Source: Camelimonas lactis
GTDB lineage: Bacteria > Pseudomonadota > Alphaproteobacteria > Rhizobiales > Beijerinckiaceae
Direction of reading: 5' to 3'
Length of the DNA: 64,000 bases
NCBI RefSeq assembly: GCF_004342915.1
Contig: NZ_SLWL01000001.1
Coordinates: 1-64,000 of the forward strand
The notes under the pieces were generated by a model. It saw only the letters and a program-made list of their open reading frames with translations. It made no database searches and had not been told where the DNA came from. Shown here one piece after another: positions 1-9,716 of the stretch. How positions within the stretch are numbered: the stretch's first letter is position 1; each line of letters begins with the position of its first letter. Both the position numbers and the translations under genes were made by a program.

Positions 1-31
1 TCTGTTCTTCTGAAAACCGGGTGCGCTTCAT
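1..31 (-). mobile_element. 5' end of an IS3-family transposase orfA (runs off left edge)
   Basis: Reading leftward from 31, the frame begins M-K-R-T-R-F-S-E-E-Q, the usual opening of OrfA in one IS3-family group. GAGAGGACCAGAC just upstream supplies a ribosome binding site. Only ten codons lie in the window, so it is unknown whether the element beyond the edge is intact. It directly abuts a second, different IS3 remnant at 93-281. Confidence 0.6.
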
Positions 32-92
32 GTCTGGTCCTCTCAGCAGGGCCAGATCAAACTTCAATCCGGAACAGGCTCCGGGGGCAACG

Positions 93-281
93 TCACGAGC
101 AACCAATCTTTGCCGATATTGATTGACACGCCGTCCAGCGGGAAGAATGGTCACCCTCGTGATCCATCACCATCCGCACCGCTCGCTGACGCACCTCAGC
201 CGGGAATTTGCTCGAAGTTTTGCTCGTCATGGCTCCATCCTATTTGGAAGTTGGAGCCTCCGGCAAACCCGCGGCGGTTCA
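93..281 (-). mobile_element. IS3-family remnant: left terminal repeat plus truncated orfA
   Basis: On the minus strand the segment opens at about 281 with TGAACCGCCGCGGGTTTGCC, which resembles an IS3-family terminal repeat. A 45-codon frame follows (230 to 93) that starts M-T-S-K-T-S-S-K-F-P-A-E-V-R-Q-R-A-V-R and includes H-S-S-R-W and K-I-G-C, as in OrfA proteins of the IS51-like group. It stops right after K-I-G-C, where family members continue into the helix-turn-helix, so most of the element is missing. Its left end lies inside the symporter gene at 282-1377 and supplies that gene's premature stop codon. Confidence 0.7.
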
Positions 282-1377
282 CACCAGCCGTGGATTGGCC
301 TTGCCAGAACGGGCAATATTACGGCCGTAAATGTCGGTCATGACTATTGATGACAAGGCCGACAGGTCGCTGTCGGCGGTGGACGCCATGGCTCCGATGA
401 TCAGAATGAAGAACAGGGTGAGCAGCCCCGCGACCAGATAAGACGCCGCCAGTTGCGGCGCCAGATTGTTGACGTCGCCGTCGACCGGCTTGACGCCCAG
501 ATAGAGCGCCAGAACACCGAGCATGCCGACGCCAATCACCGTGGCGCCATAACCAACGTTGTTGTGACGAACGTCGCCTTGATCTTGTCTGGCCGCACAG
601 CGAACAGGCGCTGCGCGATGGTCTGGTTGCCGATTGCGTAAGCCAGCACCGCCGCTATGTAAGGCGCGCCCTGATTGAAGAAGGCGTCGGACGAGAAGAA
701 GCTGAGCTGCTGCCGGTTCAGATTGTTCTGGCCTCGCGGAAAATGTCGGGGCCGCCCGCCAGATGAAAAATCGTCGGCGCCAGTATGATCACAGCCAGAA
801 GCATGGCGCAGACCTGGATGAAATCGATCAGGATCGACGCTCGCAGGCCAGGCCACAGCGTGTACAACAATACGCCTGCGGCGATAACCAGGATGCCTGT
901 AGAAAAATTCAGCGGCGTGAGCATGGCGATCAGCACGCTGCCAGCGAGATAATTGGAGACGAGACTGAGAATGCCGCCGATAATGTTGGAGCCGGCGAGG
1001 ATCCGCTGACTGGAAGAGCCATGACGCGCGTGCAATATTTCCGCCAGGCTATGTGCGTCTGGAGCCAGTGATCTTATGCGCTTCCCGAAGGGGTATATGA
1101 ACAGGATCATCAGGGCGCCCCACAATCCATAGTGCAGGGGGGCGGAGACGCCAAAGGTGTACCCAGAGGTCGCCGCGGCATACAAAGAAGCGGCCCAGAT
1201 CCATGTCGCGGTCATGGAAGCGGCGGAGATGCCGAATCCAACCTCGCTGCCAGCATTCATATAATTGTCAGCATTCTCTCGTTTTCGGCCGATTTGAAGG
1301 GAGACGATAAAAATTCCCCCGAAGAAAACAGCTAACAGACGAATTGTAAGCGGTAAACTCAGCTGTTGTAAATCCAT
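282..1377 (-). pseudogene. sodium:solute symporter (SSS family, possibly urea-type), frameshifted and truncated
   Basis: Three overlapping frames on the minus strand together read as one SSS-family transporter. Residues 1-217 (1377 to ~727) carry several hydrophobic helices and motifs such as T-A-T-W-I-W-A-A-S and Y-G-L-W-G-A. The reading then shifts frame near 728-740 (N-N-L-N-R-Q-Q) and again near 540-560 (I-G-V-G-M-L-G-V-L-A-L). The third frame contains A-S-T-A-D-S-D-L-S-A-L-S-S-I, typical of the Na+-binding part of the family. The C-terminus is lost at about 282, where an IS3-type end begins. The pattern of Trp and small residues suggests a DUR3/urea-like member, but the substrate is a guess. 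With two shifts and a truncation the gene should be inactive. Confidence 0.8.
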
Positions 1378-1927
1378 AATCCCAGATTAAAGCTTACCTT
1401 TTGGTCATGCCCGCAAGCAGCTGTGCAACTCCTTCCCCGCGCCGGGCCAAATCCCGGCATCTTGCTGGCAGTGACGCCTTGAACCAAGCAGGGCCCGCGC
1501 CTCACGCATGCAGGCCTTTCGACAGATTGCTGTCAGACAGCTGGCGCAATATAGCCACATTGCCGCCTGAAGAAAATCAGCGAAAAAAATGTCCTCGGCA
1601 AAATCCATCGTCCCAAGGCGTTTGGCAATTCTCATATTGCGACAGCGCAAAATGTTGCTCACGGGATTTTTCATTGTAATAGATGCCATCGATAGCCTGC
1701 ATAACACTTCGATGTCCGCGCTATTCGCCTCGCGGGCGTTCCAGCGCGCGGCCAAATCTTTCGCCATGGATGCGATGACGCTGGCCCGCCCGGCCGCCGG
1801 GCCGGGATATCAACGGCGGCGCCGCAAGTCAGGCGGGGGCGGGCAGGTAATCTGGACCAACTTTTATGAACGGCTGAATGGCGGGCCGGCGTCTCAACCC
1901 AGACATGTGTCTCAACCCGGGCCTGTG
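1378..1927. other. 550-bp stretch with no supported gene
   Basis: A 120-codon frame on the minus strand (1405-1767) is open, but its translation matches no family I recognise and has odd Cys/Arg-rich composition. The segment around 1785-1806 contains a GC-rich palindromic tract. It may be decayed sequence of the same age as the broken symporter next to it. Confidence 0.4.
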
Positions 1928-2833
1928 TCAGGGCGCGGCGCCGACAGGGGCATGGCCACAACACAGGGCGGCCATGGGCGCCGTGGTGATGGCGCGGTCG
2001 GCAACGAACGGCGGCTTTTCCTCGCGACGACGCAATGCCGCGTCGATCGCCGCATAGACCTCATCTCTGCAGTCGATGTCGTCGACGAAGCCGGGAACCC
2101 AGAACCGGACCCGGTACTGGACGCCGCCGTCATCATAGGAGGAGACGCGCACGTCCGGGGGCGGCGACGCCACGATCACGGCGGGTTCGGCCGCAGCTTT
2201 CGCCAATATCTGTTTCGCCTCGGCGACTGGAATCCCGTAGCCCAGTTTCACGTGGACGTGCCCGCGGTATTTGCGGCGCGGCGCGCTGTAGTTGGTCAGT
2301 TTCTGGCGGGCAATGGCGCTGTTCGGCAGGATGACGTATGTATCGTCCCTGGTGAACAGGCGTGTTGTCCGCCAGCCGATTTCCGTTACCTTTCCGCGCG
2401 TCTCGTCATTGATTGATATCCAGTCGCCAATGCGATACGGGGCCTCGAGACCCAGGGCGATGCCGGAAAATACGTCCGCCAGCGACCCGCGAAGCGCGAA
2501 ACCCAGGATTGCGACCAGGATGCCCGAGCCGGCGATGGCGGTGCTCCAGTTCTGTCCGACCGCCAGAAGTATTGTGGCGAGGCTGGCGAAAACGAAGAAC
2601 GCCGCCGTCACGATTTCAAGCAACAGCTTTGGAACGGGTCGTCGTTTTGATTTCGTGCGCTCAAGCGCGACGCCCGCCAGTCTGGCGGCAAGCCATGCGC
2701 AGGAGAAATAGGCGGCTCCGCCGACGGCGACGTACAGCGGCTTGTGGCCCTGAAACTGGCCGGCAATGGCGTCGGAGTTCAGGGTCATATTTAACGAAAC
2801 ACACAGCATCACGGCGGCGATCGGCCACAACAA
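1928..2833 (-). CDS. small-conductance mechanosensitive channel, MscS family
   Basis: A 301-residue membrane protein. The N-terminal ~120 residues hold about three hydrophobic helices. The pore-lining helix is recognisable as G-I-L-V-A-I-L-G-F-A-L-R-G-S-L-A-D-V-F-S-G. The MscS beta domain follows, with Y-R-I-G-D-W-I, G-K-V-T-E-I-G-W-R-T-T-R and L-P-N-S. MscS channels open under membrane tension and release solutes during hypo-osmotic shock. The first in-frame start is TTG at 2833 with a poor ribosome site, and an in-frame ATG lies eight codons later, so the exact start is unsettled. It stands alone, with AT-rich sequence upstream (2834-2950). Confidence 0.9.
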   Translation of the reverse strand: MLWPIAAVMLCVSLNMTLNSDAIAGQFQGHKPLYVAVGGAAYFSCAWLAARLAGVALERTKSKRRPVPKLLLEIVTAAFFVFASLATILLAVGQNWSTAIAGSGILVAILGFALRGSLADVFSGIALGLEAPYRIGDWISINDETRGKVTEIGWRTTRLFTRDDTYVILPNSAIARQKLTNYSAPRRKYRGHVHVKLGYGIPVAEAKQILAKAAAEPAVIVASPPPDVRVSSYDDGGVQYRVRFWVPGFVDDIDCRDEVYAAIDAALRRREEKPPFVADRAITTAPMAALCCGHAPVGAAP

Positions 2834-3004
2834 TTTCTTTATAATATCGGGATCCGTTCTTTGTTGTTATGAGATATTGAAATTAGTATATGAAGATCGT
2901 GTCTTTAGTTTGAAATTATTTATCCAGACGCCAGTGCTCCCAGCGGTTGCTGGTGGCCGCACCGCAATCAGGCGGCGGTTGCAGGTTGGCCAGGCGTCAG
3001 GAGG

Positions 3005-3966
3005 TCATGCGTCGTGTTTTTTGGCGTGGGCGCGCGTCCGGGATGGCAGCTCGCCAAACAGGCGACGGTATTCGTGAGCAGCGCGTCCCAGTTCACTTAT
3101 GCCCCAACGGTTCGCGATCTGCGCCAGGCTGTCTTCTGACGTGGCGTTGCGGATGATATCCGCCCGCATGCGGGCCAGGCGCATCTTGTGGACATAGGAA
3201 TATGGGTCTCGTCCAGCAGCGTTCTGAAGGCCCTGTGAAGTGTTCTTGGCGACGTTCCGGCGGCTTTTGCAATGTCTGCGACAGACATGGATTCGGAAGC
3301 GTGCTCGTGAATGTATTCACGCGCGCGCGACAGCACAGAACCATAAATGGGGGGGCATGACGGAGATGATGTGATGGCGGGAGCGGTCCCGAAGTGGGTC
3401 ACAAGGCCAAAAAGCAGTGCGCCCGCGGCGTCGCCGGAAGGCCGGCCGCTTGTGTGCACTTCCTGGAAGAGATGTTGCATACGGGCAAAGAGGCCCGGGG
3501 CGAGCCGCCCGCCATAAATGCCGCTACCGCCGAGTTTGCGGATATTGATGGACACCTCCAGATCGGCGGCGACCTGTTCCAGACGCTCGAAGGACAATGT
3601 AACCGCCGCGTACATCGCGCCGGCGACATACAGGGCGTCGTGCACGTCGCCAGGCATGAAGATCGCCAGGCTGCCCGTCTCGACGTCATGTTGCCACTGG
3701 CGGCATCCTGGCGGGAAATAAAGTCCCGTGCCGAGGGTGATGCAATCTGCGGACAGTGGCCCGCTTATATTGATCTTTCCACCAATGGCGCCGGTCGAGA
3801 AGCCCAGACCCCCGAACTCCGCCAGCGCAAGCGTTCCGACAGACGGCATGCGCGACAGCTGAACCGGCGACAGATCGGCGTGGATGATGGCCTCTCGCAG
3901 GTCCTCTACGCCTCCCAGTGAGGTGTAATGCCATTTGTCGGGGGTTCCCCAAAGTGAAAGCGTCAT
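3005..3966 (-). pseudogene. AraC-family transcriptional regulator with a one-base frameshift
   Basis: The frame starting at the ATG at 3966 (GGGGA ribosome site) encodes an N-terminal sensing domain of about 200 residues, then the AraC helix-turn-helix (M-S-V-A-D-I-A-K-A-A-G-T-S-P-R-T-L-H-R-A-F). After L-L-D-E-T the frame breaks near 3204-3206, a run of three G on the plus strand. Adding one base restores a normal AraC C-terminus (P-Y-S-Y-V-H-K-M-R-L-A-R-M-R then I-A-N-R-W-G-I-S-E-L-G-R) that runs to a stop at 3005. It is divergent from the autotransporter at 4133 and could have regulated it. Either it is a real recent mutation or an assembly error in a homopolymer. Confidence 0.8.
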
Positions 3967-4132
3967 ATCGTTCCCCAGATCATATGTTTGTGACCGCTTT
4001 CGCCAGGAATGTGCGAGCACTGGCAGCATTTGCATAGACGCCGTGTCGTTCCGGCCGTCATCTTGGCCAAAACTGTACTGCGGGATGCGTAAATGCGCCA
4101 GCAGACATCAGGGGTGACAGGAGGGGTGGCTG

Positions 4133-7100
4133 ATGGTTGCCAGGTCGAGAAAATTTGACGCAACGCAACCGGCGCAATCCCGTCTTGCAGGCGGCGTATT
4201 TCTGCTTGCGCCATTGGCCCTGGCAGGCGGCGGCCTGCTTGCCGCCAGTCCGGCCATGGCCGCCTGCACAACGTCGTCTCCGGCCAATGGAGAATCGGTC
4301 GATTGCACGGCGGGCGCGGACCAGACGACGCGCGTTGGCAGCGGCCGTGACAACAATGACGTGTCGGTGACGGTGGAGAGTAACGCCGTGATCAACGTGG
4401 TGGGCGACAGCGCCATCAGCTTGGGCGACAACGCGAATATCACGTTAAATGCCGGCGCGCTGGTCACCAATAATCCCGAAGGTCATCAGGGCCCTTATGG
4501 CACTGGCGGCAATACCATCGAGATCAACCAGAACGGTACGATTGTCATCGGCCTCGGCGCATCTGTCATCAAGACCGGCCCCTCTGACTCAGCGGAAGCC
4601 ATCAATGTCCACGGCGCTGGCAACACCATCACCAACTACGGCACGGTGCAGGCCAGCAATGACGCCGCCATCTGGTTCCAGGACGAGATAACCGTTGGCC
4701 CCAAGAACGTTGTCGATAACTACGGCGAGATCATCCAGACGGAAGGCGGCAATGTCATCGGAACCACCGGCGGCGCCGGCATCCAGTTCTATAACCGGCC
4801 GGGAGCGCGCGTGGAAGGCAACCTCCTTTTTGCTTCCGGCGACGATGAGCTGTTTCTCTCCAACAACTCCGTTGTCACGGGCAACCTGACAGGCGGCGAC
4901 GGTTTTGACACCCTGACGCTGCAAGGGATTGCGGGCACATCCGATGTGCTGACCGGCTACGTTCAGGGGTTCGAAACGCTTACCAAAAGCGGCGGCGGCC
5001 AGTGGACGATGTCGGGGAGCCTTGAGGGGTTCCAGACAGTCACAGTGCAGGCAGGCACGCTGACGCTGACGGGTGACAACGTTGGCTTCACCGGCAGCGC
5101 CATCGTGCAGTCGGACGGGGTGCTGGAGGCCCGGGCGCAAAGCCTGCCGGTGCGCACGGATCCGGCCGCGAACGTCAACAACATCCAGAACGACGGCATC
5201 CTGAGATTCACCCAGCCAGCCGGAGATGACGCAACGTACATCGGCCAGATCACCGGCAATGGCAGCGTCGAAAAAACCGGCGGCGGCATCGTCACGCTCG
5301 CGCCAGTGGATGCGGCCGGCAATACCTATGCCGGTGGAACGATCATTCGCGAAGGCGTGCTGGCTGCGAGCGCAGACAACGCCATTGGCGCCGCAGGTAG
5401 CGGCATCACCCTTGATGGCGGCGCGTTTGGCTTTGCCTCCAGCTTCACGCTTGGGGCGGGACGCGCGGTCACCATCACCAGCAATAACGGCGGTCTTTAC
5501 GCCGCCTCGGGGGTGACTGGCGTCGTTACGCAAGGGGTGACGGGCGACGGCATGCTGACCAAGAGCGGCGACGGCACGGTGGTGCTGACGGGCGCCAACA
5601 CCTATGCGGGCGGCACGACGATCGCGGCTGGCGCCTTGCAACTTGGCGACGGCGGGACTTCTGGCTCCATCCTGGGCGACGTGGCCAATAACGGCAGCCT
5701 GATTTTCAACCGGGCCGATACGGTGACCTTCCCGGGAACCATCTCGGGTTCGGGCAGCGTGCAGCAGGTGGGGGCTGGCGCAACGGTTCTCACCGCCGAC
5801 AACACCTATACCGGCGGCACGACGATCGCGGCCGGAACGTTGCAGCTCGGCGACGGCGGAACCTCCGGCTCGATCGTCGGGGACGTTGTCGACAATGGCG
5901 CGCTCGTCTTCAATCGCGCCGATACCGTTACATTCGCCGGGGTGATTTCCGGGACGGGCAACGTCCAGCAAATTGGCGCCGGCGCGACAGTGCTGACCGG
6001 CGACAGCACCTATACGGGCGGCACCACCATTGCGTCGGGCGTGTTGCAGCTGGGCGACGGCGGAACCTCGGGCTCCATCGTCGGCGATATCACCAACAAC
6101 AGCACGCTGGCGTTCAACCGGGCCGATACGTTTGCCGTGCCTGGCGTCATTTCCGGCTCGGGCGATGTGCAGCAGATCGGCTCCGGCACGACGGTTCTGA
6201 CCGCCGACAACACCTATACGGGCGGCACGACCATCGCGGCTGGCGCCTTGCAACTCGGCGACGGCGGGACCTCGGGCTCCATCCTGGGCGATGTGGCCAA
6301 TAACGGCAGCCTGATTTTCAACCGGGCCGATACGGTGACCTTCCCGGGAACCATCTCGGGTTCGGGCAGCGTGCAGCAGATCGGGGCTGGCGCGACGGTT
6401 CTGACCGCCGACAATACCTATACGGGCGGCACGACCATCGCGGCTGGCGCGCTGCAACTCGGCGACGGCGGGACTTCTGGCTCCATCCTGGGCGACGTGG
6501 TCAACAACGGCAGCCTGATTTTCAACCGGGCCGATACGGTAACATTTCCCGGGACGATCTCGGGTTCGGGCAGCGTGCAGCAGGTGGGGGCTGGCGCGAC
6601 GGTCCTCACCGCCGACAATACCTATACCGGCGGCACGACGATCGCGGCCGGAACCCTGCAACTTGGTAACGGCGGAACCTCCGGCTCCATCGTTGGCAAT
6701 GTCAGCAACGATGGGTCGCTGGTTTTCAATCGCGCCGACGCCGTGACCTTTGCCGGCAGGATCTCGGGCTCCGGCGACGTCCAGCAGATTGGCGCTGGAA
6801 CCACTATCCTGACGGCTCATAACACCTATACCGGCGGCACGACGATTACCGCTGGCGCCCTGCAACTGGGTAATGGCGGCTTGCTGGGCTCCATCGTCGG
6901 CGACGTGGTGAACGACGGCGCATTGATCTTCAACCGTCTCAATGCCGTCACCTTCCCCGGAACCATCTCCGGCTCCGGCGATGTCCGGCAGATCGGCGCG
7001 GGCGCGACCATTCTCACCGCGAACAACACCTATACCGGCGTGACCTCGGTTGAGCGCGGCGCGCTTGCGGTCGGCGACGCAGCCCATCCTGGCGCGGCGC

Positions 7101-8710
7101 TTTCCGGCGGCGGCCAAGTCAATGTGGCTGCCGGCGCGACGTTCGGCGGTTACGGCTCCGTCGCCGGCGATGTCGTGAATAACGGAACGATCGCCGTGGC
7201 CGACGCTTTCCCCGGTTTTGCTGGCGGCCCTGGCGGCAATTTCACCATCGGCGGCGTCGTGACCAATGCGGGCCATGCCCAGATCGGCGGCGGCGCCGTC
7301 GGCAACAATCTGGTTGTCGGCTCATGGGTCGGCCAGAACGGCACGATTGGCGTCAACACCGTGCTTGGCGGCGACAATTCTCCGTCTGACCGTCTGCTGA
7401 TCAACGGCGGATCGGCCACGGGCGCGTCCATTCTCCAGGTGACCAATGTGGGCGGCCTCGGCGCGGTGACCTGGGGCAATGGCATTCAGGTGGTCGGCGC
7501 CATCAACGGGGCGACCACAGCAACGGGCGCCTTCACGTTAGGTGGTCCGGTGGTAGCCGGTCCCTACGAGTACACGCTGTATCGGGGCACGCGCGACGCC
7601 AGCGATCCGCAGTCCTGGTATCTGCGCACCGACCTGCCGACGCCTTCGACGCCGCCGACCCCCAATCCGGGCCCTGGTCCGTCGCCAGAGCCAACCCCGG
7701 CCCCCGGACCTGTGATCCCCAACTATCGCCCGGAAACCTCCCTTTACGCCGCGTTGCCGTCGATGGCGCTGGGCTACGGCCAGTCGATCCTCGGCACGCT
7801 GCATGAGCGCGTCGGCGAGCAGGAGCTGCTGCGGGGTCGCCAAAGCGCCAATGGGCCGTCCTTCGTCAACGGCGCCTGGGGCCGCATCATCGGCCAGCAC
7901 ATTGACCAGTCTGCCTCGGCTGGCGGGATCTATGGACGTGGGCCGGCCTATAATCAGGACATCGCCGCCTTCCAGTTCGGCCTCGATCTCTACCGCCGCG
8001 AACATGCGGACGGCAGCCGTGATCACGCCGGCGTCTACTTCGTCGTTGGCCAGTCCGAAGGCAGTGTGAAGCACTTCACGGGGGCCCGCGCCGGTCAGAA
8101 CCGCTTCGACGCCCAGACCATCGGCGCCTACTGGACCCATTTCGGCGCCACCGGCTGGTATGTGGACGCGGTGGCCCAGGGAACCTGGTACAACGCCAGG
8201 TCCAGCTCCGTGCGCATGCGGCAGATTTCGCCGGACGGCTTCGGCGTCGGCCTGTCGCTGGAAACCGGCTATCCGCTGCAACTGGGCGGCGGCTGGATTG
8301 TCGAGCCGCAGGCGCAGCTGATCTACCAGAGCATCTCGCTGGATTCCCGCTATGACGGCGCGGCCCAGGTCCGCTTCAGCGACGTGCAGTCGCTCGCCGG
8401 CCGCATCGGCGCGCGGCTGTCGCGCACCTGGACGCTGGACGCGGAAAATGGTCCGAAGCAGATCAATGTCTGGGCCCGGGCCAATCTGTGGAACGAGTTC
8501 CTCGGCAATCCGAAGACCTGGTTCTCCAGCGCGGATGGTTTCGTGCCGTTCCACTCCGAAATGAAGGGCGCCTGGACGCAGCTTGGCGGCGGCGTCACCG
8601 CCCAGCTCAATGGCAACGTCGCCCTCTATGCCGACGCCAGTTACAACATCGGCCACGGCGGCGACCGCCGCTCCTGGGACGGCAAGGTTGGCGTGCGCGT
8701 CAACTGGTGA
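4133..8710 (+). CDS. autotransporter (type Va secretion) with tandem beta-strand repeats
   Basis: A 1525-residue surface protein. An AGGAGGGG ribosome site precedes ATG 4133. Residues 1-43 form a long signal peptide ending in S-P-A-M-A-A. The passenger (about 45-1170) is Gly/Thr/Asn-rich and contains autotransporter-associated beta-strand repeats of the form N-T-Y-T-G-G-T-T-I. Residues 489-964 are seven near-identical 68-residue units. A proline-rich linker (about 1170-1196) leads to Y-R-P-E-T-S-L-Y-A-A-L-P and a C-terminal beta-barrel of about 300 residues ending in Trp. Such proteins insert the barrel in the outer membrane and display a beta-helical passenger, often an adhesin. No protease or lipase motif was seen. 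The broken AraC gene is divergent from it. Confidence 0.93.
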   Translation: MVARSRKFDATQPAQSRLAGGVFLLAPLALAGGGLLAASPAMAACTTSSPANGESVDCTAGADQTTRVGSGRDNNDVSVTVESNAVINVVGDSAISLGDNANITLNAGALVTNNPEGHQGPYGTGGNTIEINQNGTIVIGLGASVIKTGPSDSAEAINVHGAGNTITNYGTVQASNDAAIWFQDEITVGPKNVVDNYGEIIQTEGGNVIGTTGGAGIQFYNRPGARVEGNLLFASGDDELFLSNNSVVTGNLTGGDGFDTLTLQGIAGTSDVLTGYVQGFETLTKSGGGQWTMSGSLEGFQTVTVQAGTLTLTGDNVGFTGSAIVQSDGVLEARAQSLPVRTDPAANVNNIQNDGILRFTQPAGDDATYIGQITGNGSVEKTGGGIVTLAPVDAAGNTYAGGTIIREGVLAASADNAIGAAGSGITLDGGAFGFASSFTLGAGRAVTITSNNGGLYAASGVTGVVTQGVTGDGMLTKSGDGTVVLTGANTYAGGTTIAAGALQLGDGGTSGSILGDVANNGSLIFNRADTVTFPGTISGSGSVQQVGAGATVLTADNTYTGGTTIAAGTLQLGDGGTSGSIVGDVVDNGALVFNRADTVTFAGVISGTGNVQQIGAGATVLTGDSTYTGGTTIASGVLQLGDGGTSGSIVGDITNNSTLAFNRADTFAVPGVISGSGDVQQIGSGTTVLTADNTYTGGTTIAAGALQLGDGGTSGSILGDVANNGSLIFNRADTVTFPGTISGSGSVQQIGAGATVLTADNTYTGGTTIAAGALQLGDGGTSGSILGDVVNNGSLIFNRADTVTFPGTISGSGSVQQVGAGATVLTADNTYTGGTTIAAGTLQLGNGGTSGSIVGNVSNDGSLVFNRADAVTFAGRISGSGDVQQIGAGTTILTAHNTYTGGTTITAGALQLGNGGLLGSIVGDVVNDGALIFNRLNAVTFPGTISGSGDVRQIGAGATILTANNTYTGVTSVERGALAVGDAAHPGAALSGGGQVNVAAGATFGGYGSVAGDVVNNGTIAVADAFPGFAGGPGGNFTIGGVVTNAGHAQIGGGAVGNNLVVGSWVGQNGTIGVNTVLGGDNSPSDRLLINGGSATGASILQVTNVGGLGAVTWGNGIQVVGAINGATTATGAFTLGGPVVAGPYEYTLYRGTRDASDPQSWYLRTDLPTPSTPPTPNPGPGPSPEPTPAPGPVIPNYRPETSLYAALPSMALGYGQSILGTLHERVGEQELLRGRQSANGPSFVNGAWGRIIGQHIDQSASAGGIYGRGPAYNQDIAAFQFGLDLYRREHADGSRDHAGVYFVVGQSEGSVKHFTGARAGQNRFDAQTIGAYWTHFGATGWYVDAVAQGTWYNARSSSVRMRQISPDGFGVGLSLETGYPLQLGGGWIVEPQAQLIYQSISLDSRYDGAAQVRFSDVQSLAGRIGARLSRTWTLDAENGPKQINVWARANLWNEFLGNPKTWFSSADGFVPFHSEMKGAWTQLGGGVTAQLNGNVALYADASYNIGHGGDRRSWDGKVGVRVNW
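5597..7024 (+). repeat. seven tandem 204-bp repeats inside the autotransporter gene
   Basis: Units start at 5597, 5801, 6005, 6209, 6413, 6617 and 6821, each exactly 204 bp (68 codons). A partial eighth begins at 7025. Each opens with A-A/G-C-A-C-C-T-A-T followed by CGGGCGGCAC and encodes one N-T-Y-T-G-G-T-T-I unit. Units 1, 4 and 5 are almost identical at the DNA level and the others are more diverged, which points to recent duplication or gene conversion. Because the unit length is a multiple of three, copy-number changes would keep the frame. Confidence 0.95.
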
Positions 8711-8743
8711 GGCGTATGCCTGCGATCAACCGGGAGGCCCCAT

Positions 8744-9574
8744 ATGGGCATGCGTACTTTTGGACTGTCGAAGGCTGGATTTGTTGGCTGCGCGATGCCC
8801 GGTCTGGGAATGTGGCTGGCTTTGTCCCTGCAGCCGGCCATGGCGGCGGATCTGGCGGCGTCTCCACCCCCCGTCATCCAGCCGCCAGCCGAGGACGTTG
8901 AGTTCAGGATCACGCCTTTCTTCTGGGGATCAGGTCTCAATGGCGAGATCGGAACGCGACGCAACCTGCCGAGCGTGGATGTCGATCTGGAGTTCCGGGA
9001 CATATTCCGTCACCTGGATTTCGCTGCGATGCTGGCGGCGGAATACCGGAACGGGCGATGGGGCCTTCTGGCTGATCTCGCCTACGTGGCGGTGTCATTC
9101 GATGGATCACGGAATGTGACGCCAAGATCGCCGGGATACACCAGCGCTACGCTGAAATCCCGGACGCTCAACACCACGGTGACCGGTTTCTACCGGTTTT
9201 ATAGCAGCGAAACCTTTACGGCTGACATCCTGGCGGGCGCCCGTCTGTGGTCTGTTTCTTCCGACGTGGATCTGCTTGTCGCGAGCATTCTCCCGATATC
9301 AACCGGCACGGAAAGAACCTGGATTGATCCAGTTGTGGGTCTGCGCCTGCACGTCGGCCTCGGCCATGGCTTCGGGATCAGCGCATATGGCGACATTGGC
9401 GCCGGCAGCTCCCGGTTGACGTGGCAATTGCGGGGCTCCCTTGACTATGCGTTTAATAAGAACTGGTCGGCTCACGTCGGTTACCGTCATCTTGCCGTGG
9501 ACTACCGGCGCGGCGGTTTCGTCTTCGACACGGCCTTTAGCGGACCTGTGGCCGGTGTTTCTTACCGGTTTTGA
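8744..9574 (+). CDS. outer-membrane beta-barrel protein of unknown function
   Basis: A 276-residue protein that begins 33 bp after the autotransporter stop, with GGGAGG upstream of ATG 8744. The N-terminus is a signal peptide with probable cleavage after L-Q-P-A-M-A-A. The rest is alternating hydrophobic/polar beta-strand sequence, and the last residues V-S-Y-R-F end in Phe, the usual signal for the BAM machinery. It resembles small opacity-type porin-like proteins, but no enzymatic or ligand motif is visible. Its position suggests co-transcription with the autotransporter. Confidence 0.75.
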   Translation: MGMRTFGLSKAGFVGCAMPGLGMWLALSLQPAMAADLAASPPPVIQPPAEDVEFRITPFFWGSGLNGEIGTRRNLPSVDVDLEFRDIFRHLDFAAMLAAEYRNGRWGLLADLAYVAVSFDGSRNVTPRSPGYTSATLKSRTLNTTVTGFYRFYSSETFTADILAGARLWSVSSDVDLLVASILPISTGTERTWIDPVVGLRLHVGLGHGFGISAYGDIGAGSSRLTWQLRGSLDYAFNKNWSAHVGYRHLAVDYRRGGFVFDTAFSGPVAGVSYRF

Positions 9575-9716
9575 TGATGCGCGTTCGATGACGCGGACAT
9601 GTTCAGGCAGATTGGCCCGGTCACCCGCGCATCAGGAGAAAGCCCGCTGGAATTCCCGGTATCCGGGAGCCTGAAGCTGGTCGCAATTTGAGCTTTTCAA
9701 TAATGTGGAGGCAAAG

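Noticed and set aside
1405-1767. 120-codon minus-strand frame
   Set aside because: No family resemblance, no ribosome site, and it lies between decayed genes.
4589-7276. Minus-strand open frame of 895 codons opposite the autotransporter
   Set aside because: It is the mirror of the GC-rich tandem repeats. The repeated product has Arg/Ala/Gly-rich, non-family sequence, and no ribosome site is seen.
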